This document shows, piece by piece, positions 1-8,617 of a DNA stretch of 54,726 nt. The notes beneath the pieces were generated by a model. That model was not told the origin of the DNA and did no database searches. It saw only the letters and a list, made by a program, of their open reading frames with translations. Source of the stretch: Propionibacteriaceae bacterium (GTDB lineage: Bacteria; Actinomycetota; Actinomycetes; Propionibacteriales; Propionibacteriaceae); contig JAPUEI010000077.1 of the NCBI GenBank assembly GCA_027492675.1, positions 1-54,726 of the forward strand, given 5' to 3'. Position numbers and translations under genes: made by a program. Positions within the stretch are counted from its first letter, which is position 1, and every line of letters begins with the position of its first letter.

Positions 1-719
1 CGCGCGGCCGAGTCCGTGGGCACCTCGCGGTCTCCCTCGTCGTAGATCATGAGCGCCTGGGGAAGGTCCGCTGAGGAGTCGGCGATCAGCTGCGGCACGT
101 CGTAGTCGGACATCCGCAGGCCGTGGCGGCGGTCGCTGTACTTCTGCACGAGACGCTCCGTGCGAGAGCCCCAGTCCAAGCGGCCCGCAAGGTAGGCGAT
201 GTGGTCGTCGCCGGTGGCCGACGGGGACACCAGCACCACCCGACGCGGGGCCACCTTGCCAGACGCGATCGCTACTCCGGCAGCCATGGCGCCGGCCGAG
301 TGCGCCACGATCCCGTACACCTCTCCGATCGCATCGGCGACCGCCTCCACGGCGTCCACCAGGTCGGCGATCGAGGAGTAGTGGCGACCGTACCGCCCCG
401 GCGCCGACTCGCCATGCGAGGGCGCGTCCCAGGCGACGACCCGGAAGCCGGCGGCGACGAGGGGTTCCACGTAGACGCTCATCTGCTGCCACCAGCCCGA
501 CCAGCCATGGACGAGCAGGACGACCGGCCCCTGCCCCCAGCTGAGCGCGTTCAGCCGGCGGCCCTCGACGGCGACCTCGATCGGAGTCCCCGGTGGCAGC
601 CCGCGATCCCGCCGATCCGCCGACGGGGGCGGCGGCACCCGGAACCAGATCCCTTGACCAGCCAGGCCGGCGAGGTGCGGAGCCACCCGCTCCCCCAGCC
701 GGAAGCCGGCGCGGATCAC
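1..719 (-). CDS. Alpha/beta hydrolase, C-terminus beyond the window
   Basis: The minus strand is open from about 719 to the left edge, and the 3' end is cut off. The reading shows an alpha/beta-hydrolase core: an oxyanion-hole segment VVLLVHGWSGWW, a nucleophile elbow GIVAHSAGA (Ala replaces the first Gly of GxSxG) and a late LMIYDEGDREVP segment that would carry the catalytic Asp. The catalytic His would lie outside the window. The substrate cannot be inferred. The start is uncertain: GTG at 719 is the only plausible start seen in frame, and no good Shine-Dalgarno precedes it. The gene is divergent from oleate hydratase, so the roughly 280 bp between them must hold both promoters. Confidence 0.75.
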   Translation of the reverse strand, partial: MIRAGFRLGERVAPHLAGLAGQGIWFRVPPPPSADRRDRGLPPGTPIEVAVEGRRLNALSWGQGPVVLLVHGWSGWWQQMSVYVEPLVAAGFRVVAWDAPSHGESAPGRYGRHYSSIADLVDAVEAVADAIGEVYGIVAHSAGAMAAGVAIASGKVAPRRVVLVSPSATGDDHIAYLAGRLDWGSRTERLVQKYSDRRHGLRMSDYDVPQLIADSSADLPQALMIYDEGDREVPTDSAA

Positions 720-943
720 CGTGAGCGAGGCCTCATCCCCGAGAGCAGACGCACGATGGCTCGCTGACCAGGCGCGGATCGACGTGTGCACGACGCGAAC
801 GACACCTCCTGCTGACGGTCGGGACTCCGATCTGCGCCCCGCAGCTGCACCGAGACGTCTGCTCCGGCCGCCCGTGGTTCCTGAGCCGGAGGCACGAGAT
901 CCCCACCCACCCTCAACATCCTCAGGGGCGAGGGATATCTTCG

Positions 944-963
944 TACTGACTGGTCAGTATAGG
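944..963 (+). promoter_or_regulatory. TetR-type palindromic operator and -10 of oleate hydratase
   Basis: TACTGAC-TG-GTCAGTA at 944-959 is a perfect inverted repeat with 7-bp arms and a 2-bp spacer, the usual architecture of a TetR-family operator. TATAGG at 958-963 overlaps its right edge and can serve as the -10 box, placing the start of transcription near 970. A repressor bound here would block the promoter. The cognate regulator is not evident in the window: the TetR at 4830-5447 has a different palindrome beside it. Confidence 0.6.
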
Positions 964-1002
964 CGACCATGGCGGCCGCCTCGGGACAGGGAGGGTTCGC
1001 AG

Positions 1003-2778
1003 ATGTACCACAGCAGCGGCAACTTCGAGGCATTCGCGCGGCCGCGGAAGCCGGTGGGGATCGAGGAGAAGTCGGCGTACTTCGTGGGCTCCGGACTCGC
1101 CGCCCTCGCGGGTGCCGCGTTCCTCGTACGGGACGCGCAACTGCCTGGCGACCGCATCACGATCTTCGAGGAGCTCGCCGTGCCCGGCGGGAGCATGGAC
1201 GGCGTCCTCGACGAGCACAAGGGGTTCATCGTCCGTGGCGGGCGCGAGATGGAGGAGCACTTCGAGACCCTGTGGGACCTGTTCCGCTCGATCCCCTCGC
1301 TCGACACGCCGGACGCGAGCGTGCTGGACGAGATGTACTGGCTGCACAAGGACGACCCGAGCTCGTCCGCCTGCCGCGCGACCGAGGACCAGGGCTTCCC
1401 GATCCAGCAGATGAACGAGCTGACGCTCAGCCCCAAGGCCGTACAGGAGATCCTTCACCTCGCGCTCACCAAGGAGTCCGACCTCCAGGACAAGCGCATC
1501 GACGAGTTCTTCGGCGTGGAGTTCTTCGCGTCCAACTTCTGGCTCTACTGGGCGACGATGTTCGCGTTCGAGCCGTGGGCCAGCGCGATGGAGATGCGCC
1601 GCTACCTGCTGCGGTTCATCCACCACATCGAGACGCTCACCGACCTCAGCAGCCTGAAGTTCACCCGCTACAACCAGTACGAGTCGCTGATCCTGCCGCT
1701 CGTGACGTACCTGAAGAGCCACGGAGTGCGGTTCGAGTACGACACCGAGGTCACGGGGATCACGGTCGACACCAGCGCCGGCGCCAAGGTCGCCCGTACG
1801 ATCGCGCTCACGACCGCCGGGCAGCCGCGCACCATCGAGCTCACCGAGAACGACCTCGTGTTCGTCACCAACGGGTCGATCACCGAGAGCACGACCTTCG
1901 GCGACAACGACCATCCGGCACCGATCGTGACCGACGCCGGCGGCGCCTGGGCTCTCTGGAAGCAGCTCGCCGCGCAGGACCCCGCGTTCGGGCACCCGGA
2001 GAAGTTCTGCGAGAACATCCCGGCCGCCAACTGGGTGGTCTCGGCGACGATCACGCTCACCGACGATCGCATCGCCCCGTACATCACCAAGCTCACCGGC
2101 CGCGACCCCCGCAGCGGCCACATCATCACCGGCGGGCCCTGCAACTTCCGAGACTCCAGCTGGCTGTACGGGTTCACGATGAGCCGCCAGCCCCACTTCG
2201 CCGCCCAGGACCCGAGCAAGGAGCTCGTGCTGTGGGTGTACGGGCTGTTCTCCGATCGGCCCGGCGACTACGTGCCGAAGACGATCACGGAATGTACGGG
2301 CATCGAGCTGTGCGAGGAGCTGCTGTTCCACCTGGGCGTCCCCGTGGACCAGATCCACGAGCTGGCGCGCACCTCAGCCCGTACGATCCCCTGCCACATG
2401 CCGTACATCACCTCGTACTTCATGCCGCGCGCCCTCGGGGACCGGCCAATGGTCGTACCCGACGGCTCGACGAACCTCGCGTTCATCGGCAACTTCGCCG
2501 AGACGCCCGTCGACACGGTGTTCACGACGGAGTACTCCGTGAGGACCGCGATGGAGGCCGTGTACACGCTCGCCCACGTCGACCGCGGCGTCCCCGAGGT
2601 GTTCGGCTCGTCCTTCGACATGCGCACGCTGCTCAACGCCGTCTACTACCTCAACGATCGCAAGAAGCTCGACGAGGTCAAGCTCCCGATGCTGGCCCAG
2701 CTCGTCGAGCGCTTCGCCATGCACAAGGTGGAGGGGACGTACGTCGAGGAGCTTCTCGCCGAGGCGCACCTGGTGTGA
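1003..2778 (+). CDS. ohyA: Oleate hydratase
   Basis: The 591-aa product has the length and sequence style of FAD-dependent oleate hydratases, which add water across the cis-9 double bond of unsaturated fatty acids to give 10-hydroxy acids (known for the family). The N-terminal FAD-binding motif GSGLAALAGAAFLVRD follows at residues ~29-44, then ITIFEE and the family-typical GGSMDG and GGREMEEHFE segments. The reading frame is open back to 721, but I place the start at ATG 1003. There GGGAGGG lies about 7 nt upstream, the protein then begins MYHSSGNFEAF as expected, and the TetR-type operator sits upstream of this start rather than inside the gene. Likely role: detoxification or metabolism of free unsaturated fatty acids. 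It is monocistronic. Confidence 0.93.
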   Translation: MYHSSGNFEAFARPRKPVGIEEKSAYFVGSGLAALAGAAFLVRDAQLPGDRITIFEELAVPGGSMDGVLDEHKGFIVRGGREMEEHFETLWDLFRSIPSLDTPDASVLDEMYWLHKDDPSSSACRATEDQGFPIQQMNELTLSPKAVQEILHLALTKESDLQDKRIDEFFGVEFFASNFWLYWATMFAFEPWASAMEMRRYLLRFIHHIETLTDLSSLKFTRYNQYESLILPLVTYLKSHGVRFEYDTEVTGITVDTSAGAKVARTIALTTAGQPRTIELTENDLVFVTNGSITESTTFGDNDHPAPIVTDAGGAWALWKQLAAQDPAFGHPEKFCENIPAANWVVSATITLTDDRIAPYITKLTGRDPRSGHIITGGPCNFRDSSWLYGFTMSRQPHFAAQDPSKELVLWVYGLFSDRPGDYVPKTITECTGIELCEELLFHLGVPVDQIHELARTSARTIPCHMPYITSYFMPRALGDRPMVVPDGSTNLAFIGNFAETPVDTVFTTEYSVRTAMEAVYTLAHVDRGVPEVFGSSFDMRTLLNAVYYLNDRKKLDEVKLPMLAQLVERFAMHKVEGTYVEELLAEAHLV

Positions 2779-2789
2779 CGTACGAGGGC

Positions 2790-2851
2790 GGTCACCAGCA
2801 CGACCGGAGCGGACAGGCGCCGCGCGTGATCCCCGGTGCGGGCTGGTGACC
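2790..2851 (+). terminator. Stem-loop after oleate hydratase; rest of the 293-bp gap unassigned
   Basis: GGTCACCAGC at 2790-2799 and GCTGGTGACC at 2842-2851 form a perfect 10-bp inverted repeat with a 42-nt loop, 11 nt after the ohyA stop codon. There is no T tract, so this is only a candidate terminator or mRNA 3' structure. The remaining gap up to 3071 contains an A/T-rich stretch around 2918-2927 that could be promoter DNA for the CBS gene. I recognise no riboswitch there. Confidence 0.35.
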
Positions 2852-3071
2852 GGCTGCCGACGACCGCGCCGGGCAGGGCAGGCGGCGACCCGCGACGACT
2901 TCGGCGTCTCGTGACCTGTTAATTTGGGCAGCGGCGCCGCTCGAGCCTCACGGACGTCGGCCTTCCCAGGCACGGCTGAGTTCCAACGGGTGCCGTGACG
3001 CCGCCAGAGATCGCCACGAGGCGCCGATCAGCGGGTCGTGTGCTTCTGCCAGAGCCGAGAGAGGTCAGGTC

Positions 3072-3521
3072 ATGCGCGCTCGTGACATTGCAGAGCCGTA
3101 CCCCGTGGTGAGTTTCGACACCCCCGCGCTGGAGGCGGCGCGACTGATCGCGCGCGATCGGCTGCCCGGTCTGTTGGTGACGGGCCACAACGGGGCACCA
3201 GAGGCCGTGCTTCCCGCGTCGGAGGTCGTCCGGTTCATGGTCCCCGACTACGTGCAGGACGACCCGGCCCTCGCCGCCGTGCTGGGCGAGGTCTCGGTCG
3301 ACCAGATCTCCTCGAGACTTCGGCGAGCCACCGTGTCGGAGCTGCTCTCGGCACGCACCCATGAACTCGCCGTGCTCACTGCGGACGACACCGTGGTGGA
3401 GTTGGCCGCGATCATGGCTCGCCTCCGCAGCCCCCTGTGCGTGGTCGTCGACGGTCCACAGATCATCGGAGTCGTCACGGCCGCGAGGCTGCTCGAGCTG
3501 GTGTGCGGGGATGACCTGTGA
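3072..3521 (+). CDS. CBS-domain protein
   Basis: The 149-aa protein consists of a pair of CBS motifs: the first at residues ~1-60 (MRARDIAEPYPVVSFDTPALEAAR), the second at ~85-149 (TVSELLSARTHELAVLTADD, ending in a V-V-D-G-P region and IIGVVTAARLLEL). Paired CBS motifs form a Bateman module that commonly binds adenine nucleotides and regulates an attached or partner protein. The gene overlaps the following transporter gene by GTGA, so the two are translationally coupled. The natural inference is that this is a detached regulatory domain of the transporter. GAGAGG lies about 9 nt before the ATG. Confidence 0.82.
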   Translation: MRARDIAEPYPVVSFDTPALEAARLIARDRLPGLLVTGHNGAPEAVLPASEVVRFMVPDYVQDDPALAAVLGEVSVDQISSRLRRATVSELLSARTHELAVLTADDTVVELAAIMARLRSPLCVVVDGPQIIGVVTAARLLELVCGDDL

Positions 3522-4801
3522 TGACGATGATCGTCGCGATCATCACCTTTTCGATCGTCTATCTGCTGATCGCGACCGAGCGGATCAACCGCGTGGTGGC
3601 CGCCCTGGCCGGCGCTGGTGTGATGCTCGCCGTGGGAGTGGTCGGGCCTGACGACGCCTTCTTCTCCAAGGAGACCGGGATCGACTGGAACGTCATCTTC
3701 CTGCTGCTCGGGATGATGATCATCGTCGGGGTGCTGCGCCAAACGGGAGCGTTCGAGTACGTCGCTATCTGGGCCGCCAAGCGGGCCAAGGGACGACCCT
3801 TCCGCGTCATGACGCTCCTGTGCCTGATCACCGCTGTCGCCTCGGCGGGCTTGGACAACGTCACGACCGTGCTGCTGATCGCCCCGGTGACGCTGCTCGT
3901 GTGCGAACGCATCGGCGTACGCCCGGTCCCCTTCCTCATCGCCGAGGCCCTTGCCTCCAACATCGGCGGCACGGCCACCCTGGTCGGCGATCCGCCGAAC
4001 CTCATCGTGGCCAGCCGGTCGGGGCTCGGGTTCAACGACTTCCTGGCCAACATGGCCCCCCTGATCATCGTGATGCTGGTGGCGTTCGTCGGCCTGTCCC
4101 GCTTCCTGTTCCGCAAGGACTTCACCGCCGACCCTGAGCAGGTCGCCCAAGTGATGGCGCTGGACGAACGGGAGGCCATCCAGGACCGTCCGTTGCTGGT
4201 GCGGAGCCTGGTCGTCCTCGGTCTGGTGTTGATCGCGTTCACCCTCCATGGCGTCCTGCACCTGGAACCGTCGGTGGTGGCCTTGTTGGGGGCCGGAGTG
4301 CTCGTCGCCATCAGCCGCCTACGCCCCCAGTCCTACCTCGCCGACGTGGAATGGGCGACGCTGCTGTTCTTCGCCGGGCTGTTCATCCTCGTCGGCTCCC
4401 TGGTCAAGACCGGAGTCATCGAGCACCTGGCCGCAGGCTTGGCCACCGCGACGGGCGACAGCGTTCCGGCGGCGATGATGCTGGTCCTCTGGGGCTCGGC
4501 TGCCCTGTCCGCGATCGTCGACAACATCCCGTTCGTCGCCACCATGGCCCCCGTCGTCGACCAGCTCGTCGGGGGCAGTGGACCATTCGCCGGCCGTACC
4601 GGGCTCTGGTGGGCTCTCGTCCTCGGCGCCGATCTCGGCGGCAACGCGACCGCCATCGGGGCCAGCGCGAACGTGGTCGTGGCCGGCATCGCCAAGAAGA
4701 ACGGTCACCCGATCTCGTTCTGGGAGTTCACCAAGTACGGCGTCGTCGTGGCGCTCGTCACCCTTCTGATCGCCACCCCCTACCTGCTCCTGCGCTACTG
4801 A
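3518..4801 (+). CDS. ArsB/NhaD-family ion transporter
   Basis: This is a 427-aa integral membrane protein of the ArsB/NhaD (ion transporter) superfamily, whose members move arsenite, Na+/H+ or dicarboxylates. About ten hydrophobic segments are visible. The family-typical re-entrant motifs are present: LASNIGGTATLVGDPPNLIV (residues ~145-165) and, in the second half, ALVLGADLGGNATAIGASAN (~365-385) and SAIVDNIPFVATM. The start is GTG 3518, overlapping the CBS stop; ATG 3521 and ATG 3527 are alternatives. The substrate cannot be told from sequence. The absence of arsR or arsC neighbours argues against an arsenic role. Confidence 0.85.
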   Translation: MMTMIVAIITFSIVYLLIATERINRVVAALAGAGVMLAVGVVGPDDAFFSKETGIDWNVIFLLLGMMIIVGVLRQTGAFEYVAIWAAKRAKGRPFRVMTLLCLITAVASAGLDNVTTVLLIAPVTLLVCERIGVRPVPFLIAEALASNIGGTATLVGDPPNLIVASRSGLGFNDFLANMAPLIIVMLVAFVGLSRFLFRKDFTADPEQVAQVMALDEREAIQDRPLLVRSLVVLGLVLIAFTLHGVLHLEPSVVALLGAGVLVAISRLRPQSYLADVEWATLLFFAGLFILVGSLVKTGVIEHLAAGLATATGDSVPAAMMLVLWGSAALSAIVDNIPFVATMAPVVDQLVGGSGPFAGRTGLWWALVLGADLGGNATAIGASANVVVAGIAKKNGHPISFWEFTKYGVVVALVTLLIATPYLLLRY

Positions 4802-4829
4802 CGTCGCGCGTCCCTTGGCCGGGCACCGG

Positions 4830-5447
4830 TCAGGCGCGCGTCCCCACGGCGACAAGCGGGTCGAGCAACAACCCCGCGGCGAGCTCTGGCCAGCCCTCGA
4901 TCTCGTCCGAGTCGTACGGCGTCCGGCGCGCGAGCACACCGAGGATCCCGAGGCCAAGCTCCGCGAGGAGCGACGCAGGGACGTCCTGTCGGAGCATCCC
5001 CACGCGGCAGCCGACCGCCACGACCTCATCGACCCAGTCGGCGACGTCGCGGCGCAGCCGCGTGAGCTGACCACCCGGGCCCCGCGCCGCCAAGGGCTGG
5101 AGGAACATTCGGACCAGCAGTCGCGTCTGTGGGTCGGCCGACATGGTGGTGACCAGCTGGGAGAGCACCTCAGTGATCGCTGCCCGGTACGAGTCCGCGC
5201 CGAGCTGGTCGAGGTTCGGCAGCCGAAGACCGGCGCGCAATCGACCCCTGAGGGTGAGGACGACATGGTCGTGCAACCGCTGTTTGTCGGGGAAGTAGTG
5301 GTAGAAGGAGCCCTTCGACATCCCCGCCTCGCCGATGATCTGGTTGAGCGAGGCGAGCTCGTACCCCACATCGGTGAAGGCATTGGCCGCAGCCGCGATG
5401 AGGCGCGTCTCGCGTTCTGGATCCAGCGGGTGAGGCGTTCGGGGCAC
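4830..5447 (-). CDS. TetR-family transcriptional regulator
   Basis: The 205-aa protein has a canonical TetR helix-turn-helix at residues ~15-60 (AAAANAFTDVGYELASLNQI, then AGMSKGSFYHYFPDKQRL). The C-terminal ligand domain ends in ELAAGLLLDPLVAVGTRA. It starts at GTG 5447. It is convergent with the transporter (28 bp apart) and divergent from the ClC gene. A perfect palindrome at 5468-5483 lies between it and the ClC gene and is the obvious autoregulatory operator. It probably controls itself and perhaps the ClC transporter. The ligand is unknown. Confidence 0.9.
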   Translation of the reverse strand: MPRTPHPLDPERETRLIAAAANAFTDVGYELASLNQIIGEAGMSKGSFYHYFPDKQRLHDHVVLTLRGRLRAGLRLPNLDQLGADSYRAAITEVLSQLVTTMSADPQTRLLVRMFLQPLAARGPGGQLTRLRRDVADWVDEVVAVGCRVGMLRQDVPASLLAELGLGILGVLARRTPYDSDEIEGWPELAAGLLLDPLVAVGTRA

Positions 5448-5467
5448 GGGAGTAGCGTACCCATTCG

Positions 5468-5483
5468 TGGACCGGGCGGTCCA
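5468..5483. promoter_or_regulatory. Palindromic operator between tetR and the ClC gene
   Basis: TGGACCG-GG-CGGTCCA is a perfect inverted repeat with 7-bp arms and a 2-bp spacer, in the 56-bp space between the divergent tetR and ClC starts. The geometry fits TetR-family binding. Control of both genes by the adjacent regulator is inferred. Confidence 0.6.
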
Positions 5484-5503
5484 GGAAGGGATCTACCTGC
5501 GCG

Positions 5504-6880
5504 ATGGGCCGAATCCGTCAGGCCGTGTACCGACCCTCGACGCCTTCTGAACAGCCGGGGCGGTTGTTGGGCTTCGTGGTCACCGCTGTGGTGGTCGGCA
5601 TCCTGACCGGGCTCATGGCGGGGTCCTTCCGTCTGGCGCTCGACTGGCTCAGCGCCGCTCGCACGCACCTCCTGACCGTGGCGCACGGCAATCCACTCCC
5701 CGGCCTCCTCGCGGCAGTCCTGATCTGCGCGGCAGCGACTGCCGGCGCCGCCGCGCTGGTCCATCGCGTGGAGCCGCACGCCGAGGGCAGCGGTATCCCC
5801 CGGGTCGAGGCCGTGGTCGAAGGTCGAGTGCCGCCCGGCAGCGCCCGAATCCTGCCGGTGAAGTATCTGGGCGGTCTGCTCAGCATGGGCGCAGGGCTCG
5901 CCCTCGGACGAGAAGGACCATCGGTGCAGATGGGGGGCAACATCGCGATCATCGTGAGCAGGGTCTTGCGCCGGAACCGCTACGACCTCCGCATGCTGGT
6001 CGCCGCGGGTGCCGCCGCTGGACTCGCGACCGCGTTCAGCGCACCGATCGCCGGGGGCGTCTTCGTTCTCGAGGAACTCATGAAGAAGTTCCATCCGCGC
6101 AGTGCACTGGCCACGTTGTGCGCCTCCGCGGCAGGCTTCCTGAGCTCCGATCTTCTCCTCGGAGGCTCGTCCTTCCAAATCTTCACCGTGACGCCGTTGC
6201 CCGGCCCGAAGCTCACCGAACTGCCGATGATCCTGCTCGTGGGCCTGGTCACGGGCGCCGTAGGCGTCGTCTACAACCGCGCCGTGCTCTCCAGCCTCCG
6301 GCTCGTCGACGCCAGCCGGATCCCGAGAGAAGTACGCGGTGGGGTGATCGGCGGCCTGGTTGGCCTGGTCGGCTACGTGGCGCCCGACATGATCGGAGGT
6401 GGCGACCAGCTCACCCAACGCGCCCTGCTCGGCGTCGGCAGCCTGGCTGTCGTCGCCGGGGTGCTCGTCGTGCGCTTCGTGCTCAGCGTCGTCTCGTACG
6501 CCGCGGCAACTCCGGGAGGAATCTTCGCGCCCATGCTGGTGATCGGCAGCCATCTCGGGCTCCTCGTCGGACTGGCCGGACGAGCGCTGTTCCCCTCTCT
6601 CACTCCCGAACCCGCTGCGCTCGCCTTGATCGGGATGGCCGCGTTCTTCACGGCCACGGTCCGCGCGCCCATCACCGGCATCGTCCTCGCCACCGAACTG
6701 ACAGGGGTCACCAATCAGCTGCCACCCACCCTGGGCGCCTGCGCGATCGCGATGCTCGTCGCCATGATGCTGCGGAGCACACCCATCTACGACGCCCTCG
6801 CCAACCGCGCCACCGCGGCGGCTCGACAGAATGCTGACGAGGCGTCACCGGATGGACGGTCGAACCCTGCGCAGGCCTAG
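5504..6880 (+). CDS. ClC-family chloride transporter/channel
   Basis: The 458-aa polytopic protein carries the ClC selectivity signatures in order: GSGIPRVEA (residues ~101-109), GREGPSVQMG with the gating Glu, GGIFAP and, near the C-terminus, STPIYDAL with the conserved Tyr. The Ser in GSGIP favours chloride. The internal LEEL segment after the fourth hydrophobic stretch keeps acidic residues where the proton-pathway Glu of bacterial Cl-/H+ antiporters sits, so an antiporter is more likely than a channel (inference). There is no C-terminal CBS pair. AGGAAGGG is about 13 nt before ATG 5504; GTG 5525 is an alternative start. Its last four bases overlap the convergent CBM9-like gene. Confidence 0.92.
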   Translation: MGRIRQAVYRPSTPSEQPGRLLGFVVTAVVVGILTGLMAGSFRLALDWLSAARTHLLTVAHGNPLPGLLAAVLICAAATAGAAALVHRVEPHAEGSGIPRVEAVVEGRVPPGSARILPVKYLGGLLSMGAGLALGREGPSVQMGGNIAIIVSRVLRRNRYDLRMLVAAGAAAGLATAFSAPIAGGVFVLEELMKKFHPRSALATLCASAAGFLSSDLLLGGSSFQIFTVTPLPGPKLTELPMILLVGLVTGAVGVVYNRAVLSSLRLVDASRIPREVRGGVIGGLVGLVGYVAPDMIGGGDQLTQRALLGVGSLAVVAGVLVVRFVLSVVSYAAATPGGIFAPMLVIGSHLGLLVGLAGRALFPSLTPEPAALALIGMAAFFTATVRAPITGIVLATELTGVTNQLPPTLGACAIAMLVAMMLRSTPIYDALANRATAAARQNADEASPDGRSNPAQA

Positions 6881-7722
6881 ACCTCGACCGTACGTCCGTC
6901 GAACGTGACGCGGCTCCAGGACGCCGGGATGTGGGTGTCGTTGACGCCGTGGGGGCTGGACGACCATCCCAGCCCGATCGTACGGCCGGCTTCTCTCGTC
7001 GCGAGCTGCTCGAACCGGCCGAGGAACATCGACCAGGTGTCGCCGGGCTCGGGCGGGAGCGAGCGGCCGTGCGCGAGGTCGGCCAGCGACGCCCACGGGA
7101 TGGCGATCTCCGCCGACCAGCCCTTGTCGATGACGCTCGGGTCGTTGAGCGATCCGTCCACGCTGACCGCGAGCTCCAGCCCGGGCATGTCGTAGTCGAG
7201 GAACGCCCAGCGCGTGCCGCGAGGATGGTCACCGGCCCAGAAGCTGGTCGGCGTGCTCCCGTGGTCGCCGGCGAACGAGTGGACGCGCGGCGAGTGCACG
7301 TCGAAGCGAGGCTCCTGCCATCGCGGATCCGACCCGTAGGTGTCACGCCAGACGAAGAACACCTCGTACCTCGTGCCCAGCGCGTTGAACTCCAGCTCGT
7401 AGTAGGCGTCGACCCCGTCGATGAAGACCTCGAGGTCGTTCTCGAAGAAGATCAGCGAGTCCCTCTCGACGCTCGACGCAGTGACGAGCGGCTCCTCCGC
7501 CTCGAACCCGATGTAGAGGTGCTCGTCGTCCCACACCACGCGGGCCCACGTGCCGAACGGAGCCGGCTCGCCGGTCCCGATCGATATGAACCGCGGGGTC
7601 GGCGGCGCCGCCTGCCAGATGTCCTTGCCGAGACGGCCGTCAAGGTCCAGGGGTCGGGGTGTGCGGAAGGCGGTGTACGACTGGCCCTGCCAGCCGTACC
7701 CGTCCTCGTTGGTCGTCGCCAT
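6877..7722 (-). CDS. CBM9-like carbohydrate-binding protein
   Basis: The 281-aa protein resembles the family-9 carbohydrate-binding (DOMON-like) fold. Typical are PLDLDGRLGKDIWQAAPPTP near the N-terminus, TWARVVWDDEHLYIGFEAEE, NDLEVFIDGVDAYYELEFNA, a W-rich middle, and GWSAEIAIPWASLA. No signal peptide is visible, so it is probably cytoplasmic or poorly exported. It is the last gene of the carbohydrate operon, 36 bp after the second permease gene. A role in sensing or processing the imported sugar is inferred from context only. Confidence 0.8.
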   Translation of the reverse strand: MATTNEDGYGWQGQSYTAFRTPRPLDLDGRLGKDIWQAAPPTPRFISIGTGEPAPFGTWARVVWDDEHLYIGFEAEEPLVTASSVERDSLIFFENDLEVFIDGVDAYYELEFNALGTRYEVFFVWRDTYGSDPRWQEPRFDVHSPRVHSFAGDHGSTPTSFWAGDHPRGTRWAFLDYDMPGLELAVSVDGSLNDPSVIDKGWSAEIAIPWASLADLAHGRSLPPEPGDTWSMFLGRFEQLATREAGRTIGLGWSSSPHGVNDTHIPASWSRVTFDGRTVEV

Positions 7723-7758
7723 GGGCTGCCTTTCGTGTGCGAGAAGAACTGCCGAGAC

Positions 7759-8616
7759 CTACTTGCTCACGCCCACTAGAAGCCCGGAGACGAAGTGCTT
7801 CTGGAACGCGAAGAACACGATCGCCGTGGGGATCGCCACGATCAGAGAGCCCGCCGCCACCACGTTCCACTGCGACGTGTAGCCGCCCTGGAGGTTGAGC
7901 AGGGCCGCCGTGATCGGGAACTTCGTGTCCGTACGCAACACGGTGAGCGCCCACAGCAGGTCGTTGAAGACCCAGGTGCTCTCCAGCGCGGCCAGGGCCG
8001 CGAGCGCCGGTCGACACAGCGGCATGACGATGGTCGCGTAGATCCGCAGGTCGCCCGCCCCGTCGATCTTCGCGGCCTCGAACATCTCCACCGGCAACGA
8101 GCGCATGAACCCGTACAGCACGAACGTGAAGAAGCCGAGACCGAAGCCGACCTGTACGACGATGAGCGCGAACAGCGTGTCGTAGATGCCGAGCATCTCG
8201 CAGATCTGCGACACCGGGATGAGCAGGATCTGCGGCGGGAGCAGGTTGCCCGCCAACATCACGAGCAGGATCGCACGCCCGTACGGGATGGGGTACCGGC
8301 TCAGCGCGAACGCCGCCAGCGATGCCAGGAACAGCACGAGGATGACCACCGCGGCGGTCACGATCAGGCTGTTGCCCAACGCGCCCGCGATGTTCCCTTC
8401 GTTCCAGGCCGTGCCGAACGCGTCCAGGGTGAACGAGTGCGGCAGCGAGCCCAGGCCGTGGAACGAGATGTCGTCGAAGCTCCGCAGCGCGACGATCGCG
8501 ACGAAGACCAACGGCGTCACCCAGAGCAGGGTGATGGCGCTCATGACGAGGTGGAAGACCCAGCCCTTCCCGTGCCGACGTCGACGAGCCGTCGGAACCA
8601 CCACAGCGACGGCCAT
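7759..8616 (-). CDS. Carbohydrate ABC permease, MalG-like
   Basis: This is an inner-membrane permease of the carbohydrate uptake (CUT1) class. Six hydrophobic segments and an EAA-type coupling loop near residue 190 (EMFEAAKIDGAGDLRIYATIVMPL) contact the ATPase. The frame extends to 8637, but ATG 8616 is preceded at good spacing by AGGGAGGA and gives a start 1 nt after the stop of the first permease gene. No ATPase gene is present in this operon, so a shared MsmK/MsiK-type ATPase encoded elsewhere probably energises it, which is common in actinobacteria. Confidence 0.92.
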   Translation of the reverse strand: MAVAVVVPTARRRRHGKGWVFHLVMSAITLLWVTPLVFVAIVALRSFDDISFHGLGSLPHSFTLDAFGTAWNEGNIAGALGNSLIVTAAVVILVLFLASLAAFALSRYPIPYGRAILLVMLAGNLLPPQILLIPVSQICEMLGIYDTLFALIVVQVGFGLGFFTFVLYGFMRSLPVEMFEAAKIDGAGDLRIYATIVMPLCRPALAALAALESTWVFNDLLWALTVLRTDTKFPITAALLNLQGGYTSQWNVVAAGSLIVAIPTAIVFFAFQKHFVSGLLVGVSK

Positions 8617-8617
8617 G

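Noticed and set aside
721..1002. A longer oleate hydratase starting at 721
   Set aside because: It would place the TetR operator and -10 inside the gene, and the extra 94 residues do not look like the family. ATG 1003 has a good Shine-Dalgarno.
2852..3071. A riboswitch before the CBS gene
   Set aside because: Several short stems are possible in GC-rich DNA, but no known conserved core was recognised.
4830..5447. The TetR at 4830 as the regulator of oleate hydratase
   Set aside because: Its own intergenic palindrome (TGGACCG/CGGTCCA) does not match the oleate hydratase operator (TACTGAC/GTCAGTA).
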